Source: Lysobacteraceae bacterium UBA6001
GTDB lineage: Bacteria > Pseudomonadota > Gammaproteobacteria > Xanthomonadales > Xanthomonadaceae
Reading direction: 5' to 3'
Assembly (NCBI GenBank): GCA_002429615.1
Contig: DJAN01000135.1
Coordinates: forward strand, 1 to 26,188
DNA length: 26,188 nt
The stretch's first letter is position 1. Each line of letters starts with the position of its first letter. The position numbers and the translations under genes were made by a program. Under the pieces are notes generated by a model that worked only from the letters and a program-made list of their open reading frames with translations, was not told where the DNA came from and made no database searches. Shown here one piece after another: positions 13,776 to 21,767 of the stretch.

Positions 13776-16046
13776 ATGCGCGTGCGGCCCTTGTTCGCCT
13801 TCCTGTTGCTGTCGCTGGCGTGGTGTCTGGCGTTGCCGGCGCTGGCCCAGGACGCAGCCGCGCCCGATCCGCTCGCGGGCCTAGACGGGCACCAGTGCGG
13901 TGAGCGCGCGCCGGGGGACACCCGCCCGCGCATCGGCCTGGCACTCGGCGGTGGCGGTGCGCGTGGTATCGCCCATGTGCGCGTGCTGAAGAAGCTGGAA
14001 GAACTGCATATCCCGGTGGACTGCATCGCCGGCACCAGCGCCGGCGCGCTGGTGGGAGCGTTGTACGCCTCGGGGCGCAGTCCGCAGCAGATCGAGGACG
14101 TGGTGCTGTCCACCGACTGGAAAGCCACCTTCAGCGATACCCTGCCGCGGCGCGATCGCACGCTGCGGCGCAAGACCGATGACTACACCCGCCTGGCGCC
14201 GATCGGTATCGGCATCGGCGGCGATAACGCCGGCGTGCGCCTGGCCGCGGGCATCAGCCAGGGCCAGCGCCTGATCGCGGTGTTCGAAAACGCCACCGGT
14301 GGTGCGCGCGTGGACGGCGATTTCAACCGGCTGCCGATTCCGTTCCGGGCCGTCGCCACCGACATCAATACCGGGCAGGCGGTCGCATTGGGACACGGCA
14401 GCCTGGCCATGGCGATGCGCGCCAGCATGTCGCTGCCGGGCATCATGCATCCGGTCAATCTCGATGGTTATGTGCTGCTGGACGGCGGCATCGCCAACCA
14501 GATTCCGATCGACGTGGTGCGCGCGATGGGCGCCGAGCGGATCATCGCCGTCGATGTCGGCACGCCGCTGCGCGTGCTGGGAAGCGACGCCAGCGTGCTG
14601 GACGTGGTCGACCAGATGAGTGGCTTTCTCACCGTGGGCAGCGCGCAGCGCCAGCTGGCCACCCTCGGCGCGGACGACATGGTGATCCGTCCGGACCTGA
14701 GCGGGCGTGTCGCCACCGGCGAGTTCGACAAGGCACCACTGGCGCTGGAGATCGGCCAGGTCGCGGCGGATGCCGCGGCGCCGGCATTGCGGCGCTACAG
14801 CGTGGATGCGGCGACCTATGCCGCCTTCCAGCAGCGCCAGCGCGCCGGCCTGCCCGTGGTACCGCAGGTGCAGTTCGTGCGCCTAGTCAACGACACCGGC
14901 TACTCGGACGAGGTGCTGATGGGCTATCTGCCGATCCAGGTGGGCGCGCCGCTGGACGCGCAGGCGCTGCAGGAAGGGCTGCTGCATGCCTATGGCCTGG
15001 GCACGCTGTCGAGCATCACCTACGACGTGGTGCGCGAGGATGAGCGCACCGGCGTGGTGATTACCGCCCATCCCAAGCCGAATGGTCCGGCCTATTTCGA
15101 AGCGGGCATGACCATCAGCAATGACCTGGAAGGCGATCACGAGGCCAACCTGCGCGCCGGACTGCGCTTCTCTCCCATCTCCCCGAATGGTGCCGAGGCG
15201 CGCGTCACCCTGCAGATCGGCAGCGAGCCGGGCATCACCGGCGAGTACTACGCGCCGCTCGATCCGGCCAACCGCTACACGTTCAACGCCGCCGGTGGCT
15301 TCCAGACCAACAGCTTCAATGTGTTCGACGCCGATGGCTACCGGATTGAGCGCGACCGCGTGCAGCGCTATGGCGCCTCGGCCGGGATCGCGCGCAACTT
15401 CGGCGAGGTCGCCAGCCTGGGCATCGGCGTGGAGCGCTATGCCGGCGACGCGCGCGCCATCATCGGCTCGCCACCTCAGGACAAGCGTTACTTCCAGCAA
15501 GGCGCGCTGCTGGCGCAGCTCAACTGGGACGACATCGACAGCGTGTTCTTTCCGCGCGACGGCGTGCTCGGCCGGCTGGGCGTGCGCAGCTCGCAGACCT
15601 GGCTGGGCGCCGACGAATCGTTCGACCAGGCGGACTTCGACCTGGTTGGCGCGCGCAGTTACGGGCCGCACGCGTTGCAGTTGGGGCTGCGCTATCACGC
15701 GACCGTGTCCGGCCAGGCGCCAGCGGAAAGCCTGTACCGGCTGGGTGGGCGCTGGCGACTGGCCGGCTTCCAGAGCAACGAGCTCACCGGCCAGGACTAT
15801 GCGCTGGGCTTCATCGGCTATACCTATGAGCTGGGTCGCGTGCTCGGCCGCTCGGCGCAGGTCGGCGGCACGCTGGAGTACGGCAATGCCTGGCAGAAGC
15901 GCAGCGACATGAGCCTGGCCGATGGCATCGTCAACGGCAGCCTCTTCATCGGCTTCGATTCGTGGATCGGCCCGCTGATCTTCGGCATGGGCATGCGCGA
16001 AGGTGGTCATCGCGTGGTCTTCATCGAGTTGGGACAGTCGCTGTAG
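13776..16046 (+). CDS. Patatin-like phospholipase fused to an Omp85-type barrel (PlpD-like)
   Basis: This 756-residue protein resembles type Vd autotransporters. It has a signal peptide (about 1-25, ending LPALAQ). The patatin domain (about 50-340) has oxyanion-hole motif GGGGARG, nucleophile Ser88 in GTSAG, and catalytic Asp236 in DGG, so the Ser-Asp dyad is intact. A single POTRA-like segment follows (about 365-440), then a C-terminal 16-strand-type barrel with strands such as EAGMTISNDLEGD and GLRYHATVSGQAP. Known relatives are lipolytic and either secreted through or retained on the outer membrane. The ATG at 13776 has GGAG at 13766-13769. It ends the tightly spaced gene series. Whether it joins the sulfatase pathway or only shares the transcript is unknown. 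Confidence 0.93.
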   Translation: MRVRPLFAFLLLSLAWCLALPALAQDAAAPDPLAGLDGHQCGERAPGDTRPRIGLALGGGGARGIAHVRVLKKLEELHIPVDCIAGTSAGALVGALYASGRSPQQIEDVVLSTDWKATFSDTLPRRDRTLRRKTDDYTRLAPIGIGIGGDNAGVRLAAGISQGQRLIAVFENATGGARVDGDFNRLPIPFRAVATDINTGQAVALGHGSLAMAMRASMSLPGIMHPVNLDGYVLLDGGIANQIPIDVVRAMGAERIIAVDVGTPLRVLGSDASVLDVVDQMSGFLTVGSAQRQLATLGADDMVIRPDLSGRVATGEFDKAPLALEIGQVAADAAAPALRRYSVDAATYAAFQQRQRAGLPVVPQVQFVRLVNDTGYSDEVLMGYLPIQVGAPLDAQALQEGLLHAYGLGTLSSITYDVVREDERTGVVITAHPKPNGPAYFEAGMTISNDLEGDHEANLRAGLRFSPISPNGAEARVTLQIGSEPGITGEYYAPLDPANRYTFNAAGGFQTNSFNVFDADGYRIERDRVQRYGASAGIARNFGEVASLGIGVERYAGDARAIIGSPPQDKRYFQQGALLAQLNWDDIDSVFFPRDGVLGRLGVRSSQTWLGADESFDQADFDLVGARSYGPHALQLGLRYHATVSGQAPAESLYRLGGRWRLAGFQSNELTGQDYALGFIGYTYELGRVLGRSAQVGGTLEYGNAWQKRSDMSLADGIVNGSLFIGFDSWIGPLIFGMGMREGGHRVVFIELGQSL

Positions 16047-16113
16047 ACACGTCCTGCACGCCGCCGCCGCGCGTGATCGGCTAAGGTCTGCGGGGGCTTT
16101 GACCGGACAGGGC

Positions 16114-17931
16114 ATGGATTCGCAGCAGATCGTCTTTCTCGTGATCCTGGCGGTGACGCTGGTGTTGTTCATCAGCGGGCGGTTGCGGGTCGACCTGGTG
16201 GCGCTGCTGGCCACGCTTGCGCTCACCCTGGCCGGCATCCTCAAGCCGGCGCAGGCGCTGTCCGGTTTCGCCAGCGAGCCGGCGATCATCGTCGCGGCGG
16301 TATTCGTGCTGTCGGCCGGGTTGTCGGCCACCGGCATCACCGACCGCATCGGCGCTGCGATCGGACGCGCCGCCGGCGGGCGCGAGTGGCGCGCCATCGC
16401 GGTCACCATGCCAGCCACCGCGGCGATGGCCGCGTTCTCGCACCACCTGATGATCACCGCGATGATGCTGCCGGTGATGATGCGCCTGGCGCGCGAGCAG
16501 CAGCTGGCCGCCTCGCGCCTGCTGATGCCGATGTCGCTGGCCGCCTCGCTGGGCACCACGCTGACCCTGATCAGCGCACCGGCGTTCCTGTTGGCCAATG
16601 ACCTGCTTTCGCGCGCCGGCCAACCGCGCCTGGACCTGTTCGCGATCACCCCGATCGGCATCGTGCTGGTGCTGGTGGGCATGCTCTACATGCTCGCCGG
16701 GCGCTGGCTGCTGCCCAAGCGCCAGGGCGAGGAGGACAGCGGCGACTACCTGCGCCTGGAGCGCTACTACACCGAGTTGCTGGTCGAGGAGGATTCGCCT
16801 TGGGCCGGCCGCACGCTGGGCGAATTCGAAGATGCCTTCAGCGAGCGCCTGCAGGTCGCCGACTGGCTGCGACACGGCCTGCGCCGCCGCCGCAACGACG
16901 CCGGCGGCCTGCTGCGCGCCGGCGACGTGCTGCTGGTGCGGGCCTCGCCGGACGAGATCGCTTCGGTACGCGACGAGCCCGGCCTGACCCTGCATGCCGT
17001 CGCCAAGTACGGCGAGAAGCCCGCCGACGGGCATCCGCCGGAATCCTTCGGCGAGGAGCAGCTGGTGCAGGCGGTGGTGGCGCCACATTCGGAATTCGTC
17101 GGCCGCAGCGTGTCGGGCATCGACTTCCTGCACAACCTCGGCGTGGTGGTGGTCGGCCTGTGGCGCAAGCAGGGCTGGCTGCATGGCGAGCTGTCGGAAA
17201 TGCGGCTGGAGGAAGGCGACCTGCTGGTGTTGTGGGGCAGCCAGCACAAGTTCCAGCAGCTGTCCGACCACCGTGGTTTCCTGATGCTGATGCCGTTCGA
17301 CGCCCAGCGCAGCCGCCGTCGGCGCTGGCCGGTCGCCCTGGGCATCATGCTGGCCTCGGTCGTCGCCGCTGCCACCGAATGGCTGCCGCCGCAGATCGCC
17401 TTCCTCGCCGGTGCGGTGGCGATGGTGCTCACCCGCTGCGTGACCATCGAGCGCGCCTACGAGGAGATCGACGTGCGCATCTACGTGATGATCGCCGGGG
17501 TGATCCCGCTGGGCATCGCGATGGATCAGACCGGCACCGCGCAACGGCTGGCCGACCTGCTGCTGGCACACATGCAGGGCCTGTCGCCGCTCAGCCTGCT
17601 GCTGGTGATGTTCGCCGCCGCGGCGCTGCTGACCCAGATCCTGTCGGACGCGGCCACCACCGTGCTGCTCACCCCGATCGCCCTGGCCGTGGCCGAGGGC
17701 CTGCACCTGCCGCCGGTGCCGTTCGTGATCTGCACCGCGATGGGGGCGGTGGCGTCCTTCCTCACCCCGATCGGCCACCACGGCAACCTGTTGATCCTCA
17801 ACCCGGGCCAGTACCGCTTCGCCGACTTCCTCAAGGTGGGCGTCCCGCTGACCGCCCTGATCGGCCTGGCCGCCGCCTGGACCGCGCGCTGGCTCTGGCT
17901 GGGTGGGCCGCTGTGGCCGTTCGGCGGGTGA
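16114..17931 (+). CDS. SLC13/DASS-type permease with two RCK_C (TrkA_C) domains
   Basis: This is a 605-residue inner-membrane transporter. Hydrophobic helices occupy about 1-210. Two soluble RCK_C-like domains follow (about 225-300 and 315-395, the latter containing EEGDLLVLWGS). Helices resume at about 405-600. The layout matches SLC13-family permeases with inserted TrkA_C domains, a group that includes putative sulfate and dicarboxylate transporters. DASS-like anion-binding motifs are suggested by SAPAFLLAN in the first half and SDAATTVLLTPIA with LTPIGHHGN in the second. I chose ATG 16114; an upstream frame from 16003 overlaps the previous gene. A TAAGGT sequence at 16082-16087 could be a -10 box, so it may have its own promoter. 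Moving sulfate would fit the sulfatase operon, but the substrate is not shown. Confidence 0.88.
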   Translation: MDSQQIVFLVILAVTLVLFISGRLRVDLVALLATLALTLAGILKPAQALSGFASEPAIIVAAVFVLSAGLSATGITDRIGAAIGRAAGGREWRAIAVTMPATAAMAAFSHHLMITAMMLPVMMRLAREQQLAASRLLMPMSLAASLGTTLTLISAPAFLLANDLLSRAGQPRLDLFAITPIGIVLVLVGMLYMLAGRWLLPKRQGEEDSGDYLRLERYYTELLVEEDSPWAGRTLGEFEDAFSERLQVADWLRHGLRRRRNDAGGLLRAGDVLLVRASPDEIASVRDEPGLTLHAVAKYGEKPADGHPPESFGEEQLVQAVVAPHSEFVGRSVSGIDFLHNLGVVVVGLWRKQGWLHGELSEMRLEEGDLLVLWGSQHKFQQLSDHRGFLMLMPFDAQRSRRRRWPVALGIMLASVVAAATEWLPPQIAFLAGAVAMVLTRCVTIERAYEEIDVRIYVMIAGVIPLGIAMDQTGTAQRLADLLLAHMQGLSPLSLLLVMFAAAALLTQILSDAATTVLLTPIALAVAEGLHLPPVPFVICTAMGAVASFLTPIGHHGNLLILNPGQYRFADFLKVGVPLTALIGLAAAWTARWLWLGGPLWPFGG

Positions 17932-17950
17932 GCGGCACCCGGTGCCGGCT
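17931..17950 (+). terminator. Hairpin after the SLC13-type gene
   Basis: GGCACC (17934-17939) and GGTGCC (17941-17946), flanked by AGC and GCT, form a compact GC-rich hairpin starting at the stop codon. There is no T tract and the loop is very short, so termination here is uncertain. Confidence 0.3.
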
Positions 17951-18027
17951 CCCCATTCACGTTGGGCCACGGTTGGGCAAAAACGGCGTAGTCTGCCGCC
18001 CGGGGTGGTCGGGGACGCCACCTGAAC

Positions 18028-18047
18028 GGGGAGGGCACGGGCTCCCC
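18028..18047. other. GC-rich inverted repeat upstream of opgH
   Basis: GGGGAG (18028-18033) and CTCCCC (18042-18047) pair around an 8-base loop in the 275-base gap before opgH. It could be a terminator for the upstream gene, a leader structure, or chance in GC-rich DNA. A TAACAT sequence at 18061-18066 just downstream is a possible -10 box for the opgH transcript. Confidence 0.3.
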
Positions 18048-18100
18048 CGCAGTGATGACCTAACATGGGCGGCGATTTCCGTCGCTGCCGAGGAGTGCTT

Positions 18101-18205
18101 GTGTTCGTAGTGGTTGGGAAAGCGATGCGTGGCGTCCGCCGGACGCGCCGCGCAGGCAGTGTCATGCAAGCCCGACCCGGGCTGGCCGCTGCCCGGGCCG
18201 TCTGA
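18101..18205 (+). CDS. Possible 34-residue leader ORF coupled to opgH
   Basis: A GTG at 18101 with AGGAG at 18091-18095 opens a 34-codon frame. It ends in TGA at 18203-18205, one base before the opgH ATG at 18207. The predicted peptide is short and basic, with several Arg in its middle ([10 protein letters not shown]), and resembles nothing I know. The opgH ATG itself has no visible ribosome-binding site, so ribosomes finishing this frame could re-initiate on opgH. This is a prediction from layout only; the frame could be accidental. Confidence 0.4.
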   Translation: MFVVVGKAMRGVRRTRRAGSVMQARPGLAAARAV

Positions 18206-18206
18206 C

Positions 18207-20129
18207 ATGAGCGCCGCCCTGATCGAAGACGTCGCGCCCGCGCGCGACGCCGGCCTGGCCGTGCTGCCCGCCGAAGCCCCGCTCGACATGCCCGAACAGT
18301 CCCTGCGCGCCGGCCACCTGCAGGTGCCGCGCCAGCGCACCTCGCCGCGTGGCATTGGCCTGCGCCGCGTCTACCTGATCGGCGGCACCGCGGTGATGAC
18401 CCTGGCCGCGACCTGGATGATGGCCATGGTGATGTGGGCCGACGGCATCAGCGTGCTGGAAGCCTGCCTGCTGGTGCTGTTCGTGCTGCTGTTCGCCTGG
18501 ATCGCGATGTCCTTCGCCAGCGCCGTGGCGGGCTTCATCAGCGTGGTGTTCGGGCGCGGACGCAAACTGGGCATCGACCCGGACGCCCCGTTGCCCACCC
18601 TGCACAGCCGCACCGCGCTGCTGATGCCGACCTACAACGAAGATCCGCGGCGCCTGCTCGCCGGCCTGCAGGCGATCTACGAATCGGTCGCCGCCACCGG
18701 CCAGCTCGACCGCTTCGACTTCTTCATTCTCAGCGACACCACGCGGGCGGCGATCGGCCTGGCGGAGGAGCGCGAATACGCCGCCCTGTGCGAGCGCACC
18801 GGCGGTGCCGGGCGCATCTACTATCGCCGCCGCGCCGACAACGCAGGGCGCAAGGCCGGCAACATCGCCGACTGGGTGCAGCGTTTCGGCGGCAGCTATC
18901 CGCAGATGCTGATCCTCGATGCCGACAGCCTGATGAGCGGCGACACCATCGTGCGCCTGGTCGCCGGCATGGAACTCAACCCCGACGTCGGCCTGATCCA
19001 GAGCCTGCCGGCGGTGGTCAACGGCCATACCCTGTTCGCGCGCATGCAGCAGTTCGGCGGACGCGTGTACGGGCCGATCATCGCCTACGGCGTGGCCTGG
19101 TGGCATGGCGCCGAGAGCAACTACTGGGGCCACAACGCTGTCATCCGCACCCGCGCCTTCGCCGCGCATGCCGGCCTGCCGGCGCTGCCGGGGCGCAAGC
19201 CGTTCGGCGGCCACGTGCTGAGCCACGATTTCGTCGAAGCGGCGCTGATGCGTCGCGCCGGCTGGGCCACCCACATGGTGCCGTACCTGCAGGGCAGCTA
19301 CGAGGAAGGCCCGCCGACCCTCACCGACCTGCTGATCCGCGACCGTCGCTGGTGTCAGGGCAACCTGCAGCACTCCAAGGTGGTCACCGCCAAGGGCCTG
19401 CACTGGGTCAGCCGCCTGCACATGATGATCGGCATCGGCCATTACTTCACCGCGCCGATGTGGGCGATGCTGATGCTGATCGGCATCGCCATCCCGCTGG
19501 CCGGTTCGGACATCGACCTGGCCGCCGAACTGCCGTTCTCGCCCGCGCGCTACTGGCATGCACAGGGCAGCAGCGGCGTGCTGTGGGTGTTCGCGCTGAC
19601 CATGGGCGTGCTGCTGGCGCCGAAGGTGCTGGGCTACCTGGCGCTGCTGTTCAACCGCAGCGAGCGCCGCGGTTGCGGTGGCGCGGTGCGCGCGCTGCTG
19701 AGCATCCTGCTGGAGACCGTGCTCGCCGCGCTGATGGCGCCGGTGGTGATGTACCTGCAGTCGCGCGGCGTGGCCGAGGTGCTGGCCGGCAAGGACTCGG
19801 GCTGGGACGCGCAGCAGCGCGACGACGGCAAGATTTCCTGGGTCGCGCTGGTCAAGGGGTACGGTGGTTTGAGCCTGTTCGGCCTGCTGGCCGGCACCAT
19901 GGCCTATCTGGTGTCGCCGTCGCTGGCGGCGTGGATGGCGCCGGTGGTGATCGGCATGGTGCTGGCGATTCCGGTGGTCGCGCTGACCTCGCTGCGGCGC
20001 GTGGGCGAAGTGCTGCAGCGCCTGGGCATCTTCGCCATTCCCGAGGAAATCGCGCCGCCGCAGGTGATGGTGCGCGCGGCGGAACTGCGCCGCGCCGCCG
20101 CGCGGGCCGCTGCCGCCGCAGGCGAGTGA
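18207..20129 (+). CDS. opgH: Glucans biosynthesis glucosyltransferase H
   Basis: OpgH (also called MdoH, or HrpM in plant pathogens) is the inner-membrane GT2 glucosyltransferase. It builds the beta-glucan backbone of osmoregulated periplasmic glucans from UDP-glucose. The 640-residue protein has two N-terminal membrane helices (about 55-75 and 85-115). The cytoplasmic GT2 domain contains LMPTYNEDP, the DxD-type motif D238-A-D240, and the acceptor/processivity motif [13 protein letters not shown]. Several more helices follow after about residue 400. Sequence and length closely match the Xanthomonas protein as I remember it. ATG 18207 aligns with that N-terminus; a TTG at 18114 would be a weak alternative. 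No opgG lies next to it in this window, although the two are often adjacent in other proteobacteria. Confidence 0.97.
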   Translation: MSAALIEDVAPARDAGLAVLPAEAPLDMPEQSLRAGHLQVPRQRTSPRGIGLRRVYLIGGTAVMTLAATWMMAMVMWADGISVLEACLLVLFVLLFAWIAMSFASAVAGFISVVFGRGRKLGIDPDAPLPTLHSRTALLMPTYNEDPRRLLAGLQAIYESVAATGQLDRFDFFILSDTTRAAIGLAEEREYAALCERTGGAGRIYYRRRADNAGRKAGNIADWVQRFGGSYPQMLILDADSLMSGDTIVRLVAGMELNPDVGLIQSLPAVVNGHTLFARMQQFGGRVYGPIIAYGVAWWHGAESNYWGHNAVIRTRAFAAHAGLPALPGRKPFGGHVLSHDFVEAALMRRAGWATHMVPYLQGSYEEGPPTLTDLLIRDRRWCQGNLQHSKVVTAKGLHWVSRLHMMIGIGHYFTAPMWAMLMLIGIAIPLAGSDIDLAAELPFSPARYWHAQGSSGVLWVFALTMGVLLAPKVLGYLALLFNRSERRGCGGAVRALLSILLETVLAALMAPVVMYLQSRGVAEVLAGKDSGWDAQQRDDGKISWVALVKGYGGLSLFGLLAGTMAYLVSPSLAAWMAPVVIGMVLAIPVVALTSLRRVGEVLQRLGIFAIPEEIAPPQVMVRAAELRRAAARAAAAAGE

Positions 20130-20147
20130 GCGTGGCCAGCGCACAGG

Positions 20148-20178
20148 CATAATGCGGCTTTCGCCATACGGAAGCCGC
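20148..20178 (+). promoter_or_regulatory. Candidate -10 box overlapping an inverted repeat before the carboxylesterase gene
   Basis: CATAAT (20148-20153) resembles a -10 box. Directly after it, GCGGCTT (20154-20160) and AAGCCGC (20172-20178) are perfect 7-base inverted arms separated by 11 bases, ending three bases before the ATG at 20182. If transcription starts about seven bases after the -10 box, the left arm is mostly outside the RNA, so the repeat would act as DNA. Otherwise it would be a hairpin near the start codon. Confidence 0.4.
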
Positions 20179-20181
20179 ACG

Positions 20182-20853
20182 ATGTCGTCACCGCTGGACG
20201 GACTGGAGATCGAAACCAAGCCCTCGCCGCAATGGAGCGTGATCTGGCTGCATGGGCTGGGCGCCGATGGCCACGACTTCGCGCCGATCGTGCCGGAGCT
20301 GGTGCGCCCGCATTGGCCGGCGCTGCGTTTCGTGTTTCCGCATGCGCCGGTGCGCGCGATCACCATCAACAATGGTGTACGCATGCGCGGCTGGTATGAC
20401 ATCACCAGCTTCGACTTCGCCGACCGCGCCGACCGCCAGGGCGTGCTCGAATCGGTCGCCCAGGTCGAGGCACTGATCGAACGCGAGCAGGCGCGCGGCA
20501 TTCCCCCGGAACGCATCCTGCTGGCCGGCTTCTCGCAGGGCGGCGCGATCACCCTGGCGGCGGGCCTGCGCCGGCAGGTGCCGCTGGCCGGCCTGATCGG
20601 CCTGTCCACCTACCTGCCCGACGCGGTGCACGCCGCCGATCAGTTGGTGGCCGGCGCGCAGCGCCAGCCGCTGTTCATGGCGCACGGCCAGGGCGACCCG
20701 GTGATTCCGATCGTGCATGCCCAGCAGAGCGCGCAGGCCTTGCAGGCGTTGGGGTTCGCGGTCGAATGGCATGCCTATCCGATGGCCCATCAGGTCTGCG
20801 CCGAGGAAATCGACGCGCTGGCGGCGTGGATGGAGCAGCGTTTCGCCGCCTGA
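20182..20853 (+). CDS. Phospholipase/carboxylesterase-family serine hydrolase
   Basis: This is a 223-residue cytoplasmic alpha/beta-hydrolase of the abhydrolase_2 family (EstB, acyl-protein-thioesterase-like). The N-terminal strand-loop WLHGLGADGHDF carries the oxyanion region. The catalytic triad reads Ser118 in GFSQGG, Asp172 in GQGDPVIP, and His203 in MAHQV. Length and spacing are normal for the family, which hydrolyses short acyl esters or thioesters. I chose ATG 20182 (weak GGAAG upstream) over an ATG at 20152, which lies inside a likely -10 box. It follows opgH by 52 bases on the same strand but seems to have its own promoter. There is no sign it belongs to the glucan pathway. Confidence 0.93.
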   Translation: MSSPLDGLEIETKPSPQWSVIWLHGLGADGHDFAPIVPELVRPHWPALRFVFPHAPVRAITINNGVRMRGWYDITSFDFADRADRQGVLESVAQVEALIEREQARGIPPERILLAGFSQGGAITLAAGLRRQVPLAGLIGLSTYLPDAVHAADQLVAGAQRQPLFMAHGQGDPVIPIVHAQQSAQALQALGFAVEWHAYPMAHQVCAEEIDALAAWMEQRFAA

Positions 20854-20867
20854 ACCGGTCGGTCCGG

Positions 20868-20896
20868 ATGACGGCTGCCGGGGCGGGGGCTACTAT
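20868..20896 (+). promoter_or_regulatory. Candidate sigma-70-type promoter for the LytTR regulator gene
   Basis: ATGACG (20868-20873) and TACTAT (20891-20896) are separated by 17 bases and resemble -35 and -10 boxes. They lie about 95 bases before the GTG start at 20989. A 12-codon frame from ATG 20955 ends in TGA at 20990-20992, overlapping that start, and could be a leader ORF. Confidence 0.4.
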
Positions 20897-20988
20897 GCGG
20901 GCGGGATCGTCCGGCGCTTGAAGTGCCGGGCGGAGAAACGGGGAATACGCCGCATGCACACGTCGCCGTCGGCCGGGGAGCCACTGCC

Positions 20989-21720
20989 GTGAAAGTGTTG
21001 ATCGCCGACGACGAGCCGCTGGCGCGCGAGCGCCTGCGCTCGCTGCTGGCCGCCGACGCACGGGTGGAGCTGGTGGGCGAGGCCGAGAACGGCGAGCAGG
21101 CCTTGCAGCTGGCCGCCGCACGCCAGCCCGACGTGGTGCTGCTGGATATCGCCATGCCCGGCGTCGACGGGCTGGAGGCGGCCCGCCACCTGCGCGACTT
21201 CGCGCCGCGCCCGGCGGTGGTGTTCTGTACCGCCTACGACCAGCACGCGCTGTCGGCGTTCGACGCGGCGGCCATCGACTACCTGATGAAGCCGGTGCGG
21301 CCCGAGCGCCTGGCCGCCGCCCTGGAGCGCGCGGCGACCTTCATCGCCGGCCGTTCGCCGTCGCCGGTGCTGGAACCGGCGCGCCGCCGCACCCACCTGT
21401 GCGCGCGCCTGCGTGGCAGCCTGCGCTTGATCCCGGTCGAGGAGATCCACTATCTCCAGGCCGAAGAGAAGTACGTCATCGTCCACCATGCGCGCGGCGA
21501 GGACCTGATCGAGGAATCGCTGAAGTCGCTGGAGGAGGAGTTTGCCGAGCGGCTGGTGCGGATCCACCGCAACTGCCTGGTCGCGCGCGGCCAGCTGGCC
21601 GAACTCCGGCGCAGCGGCGACGGCCAGGTACACGCAGTGCTGCGCGACGTCGCCCAGCCGCTGGAGGTCAGCCGGCGCTGCGTGGCCAACCTGCGCGGCG
21701 AACTGCGCCAGGGCGGCTGA
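20989..21720 (+). CDS. algR: LytTR-family response regulator (AlgR-like)
   Basis: This is a 243-residue response regulator. The receiver domain (about 1-120) has acidic residues D7/D8, phosphoacceptor D53 in LLDIAMPG, Thr in FCTAYD, and Lys in DYLMKPV. The C-terminal LytTR DNA-binding domain (about 140-240) contains [16 protein letters not shown] and the conserved RIHRNCLV stretch. Placement directly before hemC mirrors the algR-hemC arrangement of Pseudomonas and xanthomonads, so I use that symbol provisionally. The start is GTG 20989, with GGGGAG at 20975-20980. The LytS-type kinase (algZ/fimS) often found just upstream is absent; only 135 bases separate this gene from the esterase. Its kinase must lie elsewhere or be lost. 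Confidence 0.93.
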   Translation: MKVLIADDEPLARERLRSLLAADARVELVGEAENGEQALQLAAARQPDVVLLDIAMPGVDGLEAARHLRDFAPRPAVVFCTAYDQHALSAFDAAAIDYLMKPVRPERLAAALERAATFIAGRSPSPVLEPARRRTHLCARLRGSLRLIPVEEIHYLQAEEKYVIVHHARGEDLIEESLKSLEEEFAERLVRIHRNCLVARGQLAELRRSGDGQVHAVLRDVAQPLEVSRRCVANLRGELRQGG

Positions 21721-21752
21721 TCCTGCGCAAACCGCGCGCGGCGCGGACGGGC

Positions 21753-21767
21753 GATAATCGGCGCATG
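21753..21767 (+). promoter_or_regulatory. -10 box set for a leaderless hemC transcript
   Basis: GATAAT (21753-21758) is followed by six bases (CGGCGC) and then the hemC ATG. That spacing would place the transcription start on or beside the A of the start codon. No Shine-Dalgarno sequence is seen. The same arrangement and bases occur before the WYL regulator at 24421-24435. Confidence 0.5.

Noticed and set aside
16081..18165. Minus-strand open frame of 694 codons opposite the SLC13-type gene
   Set aside because: Gln/His/Arg-rich shadow of a well-supported transporter gene.
18114..18206. TTG-initiated N-terminal extension of OpgH
   Set aside because: Poor start codon, no ribosome-binding site, and the extra 31 residues do not resemble the known N-terminus of xanthomonad OpgH.
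18162..20609. Minus-strand open frame of 815 codons opposite opgH and the esterase
   Set aside because: It spans two recognisable genes and an intergenic region, and its translation is repetitive Gln/His/Ala/Arg without motifs.
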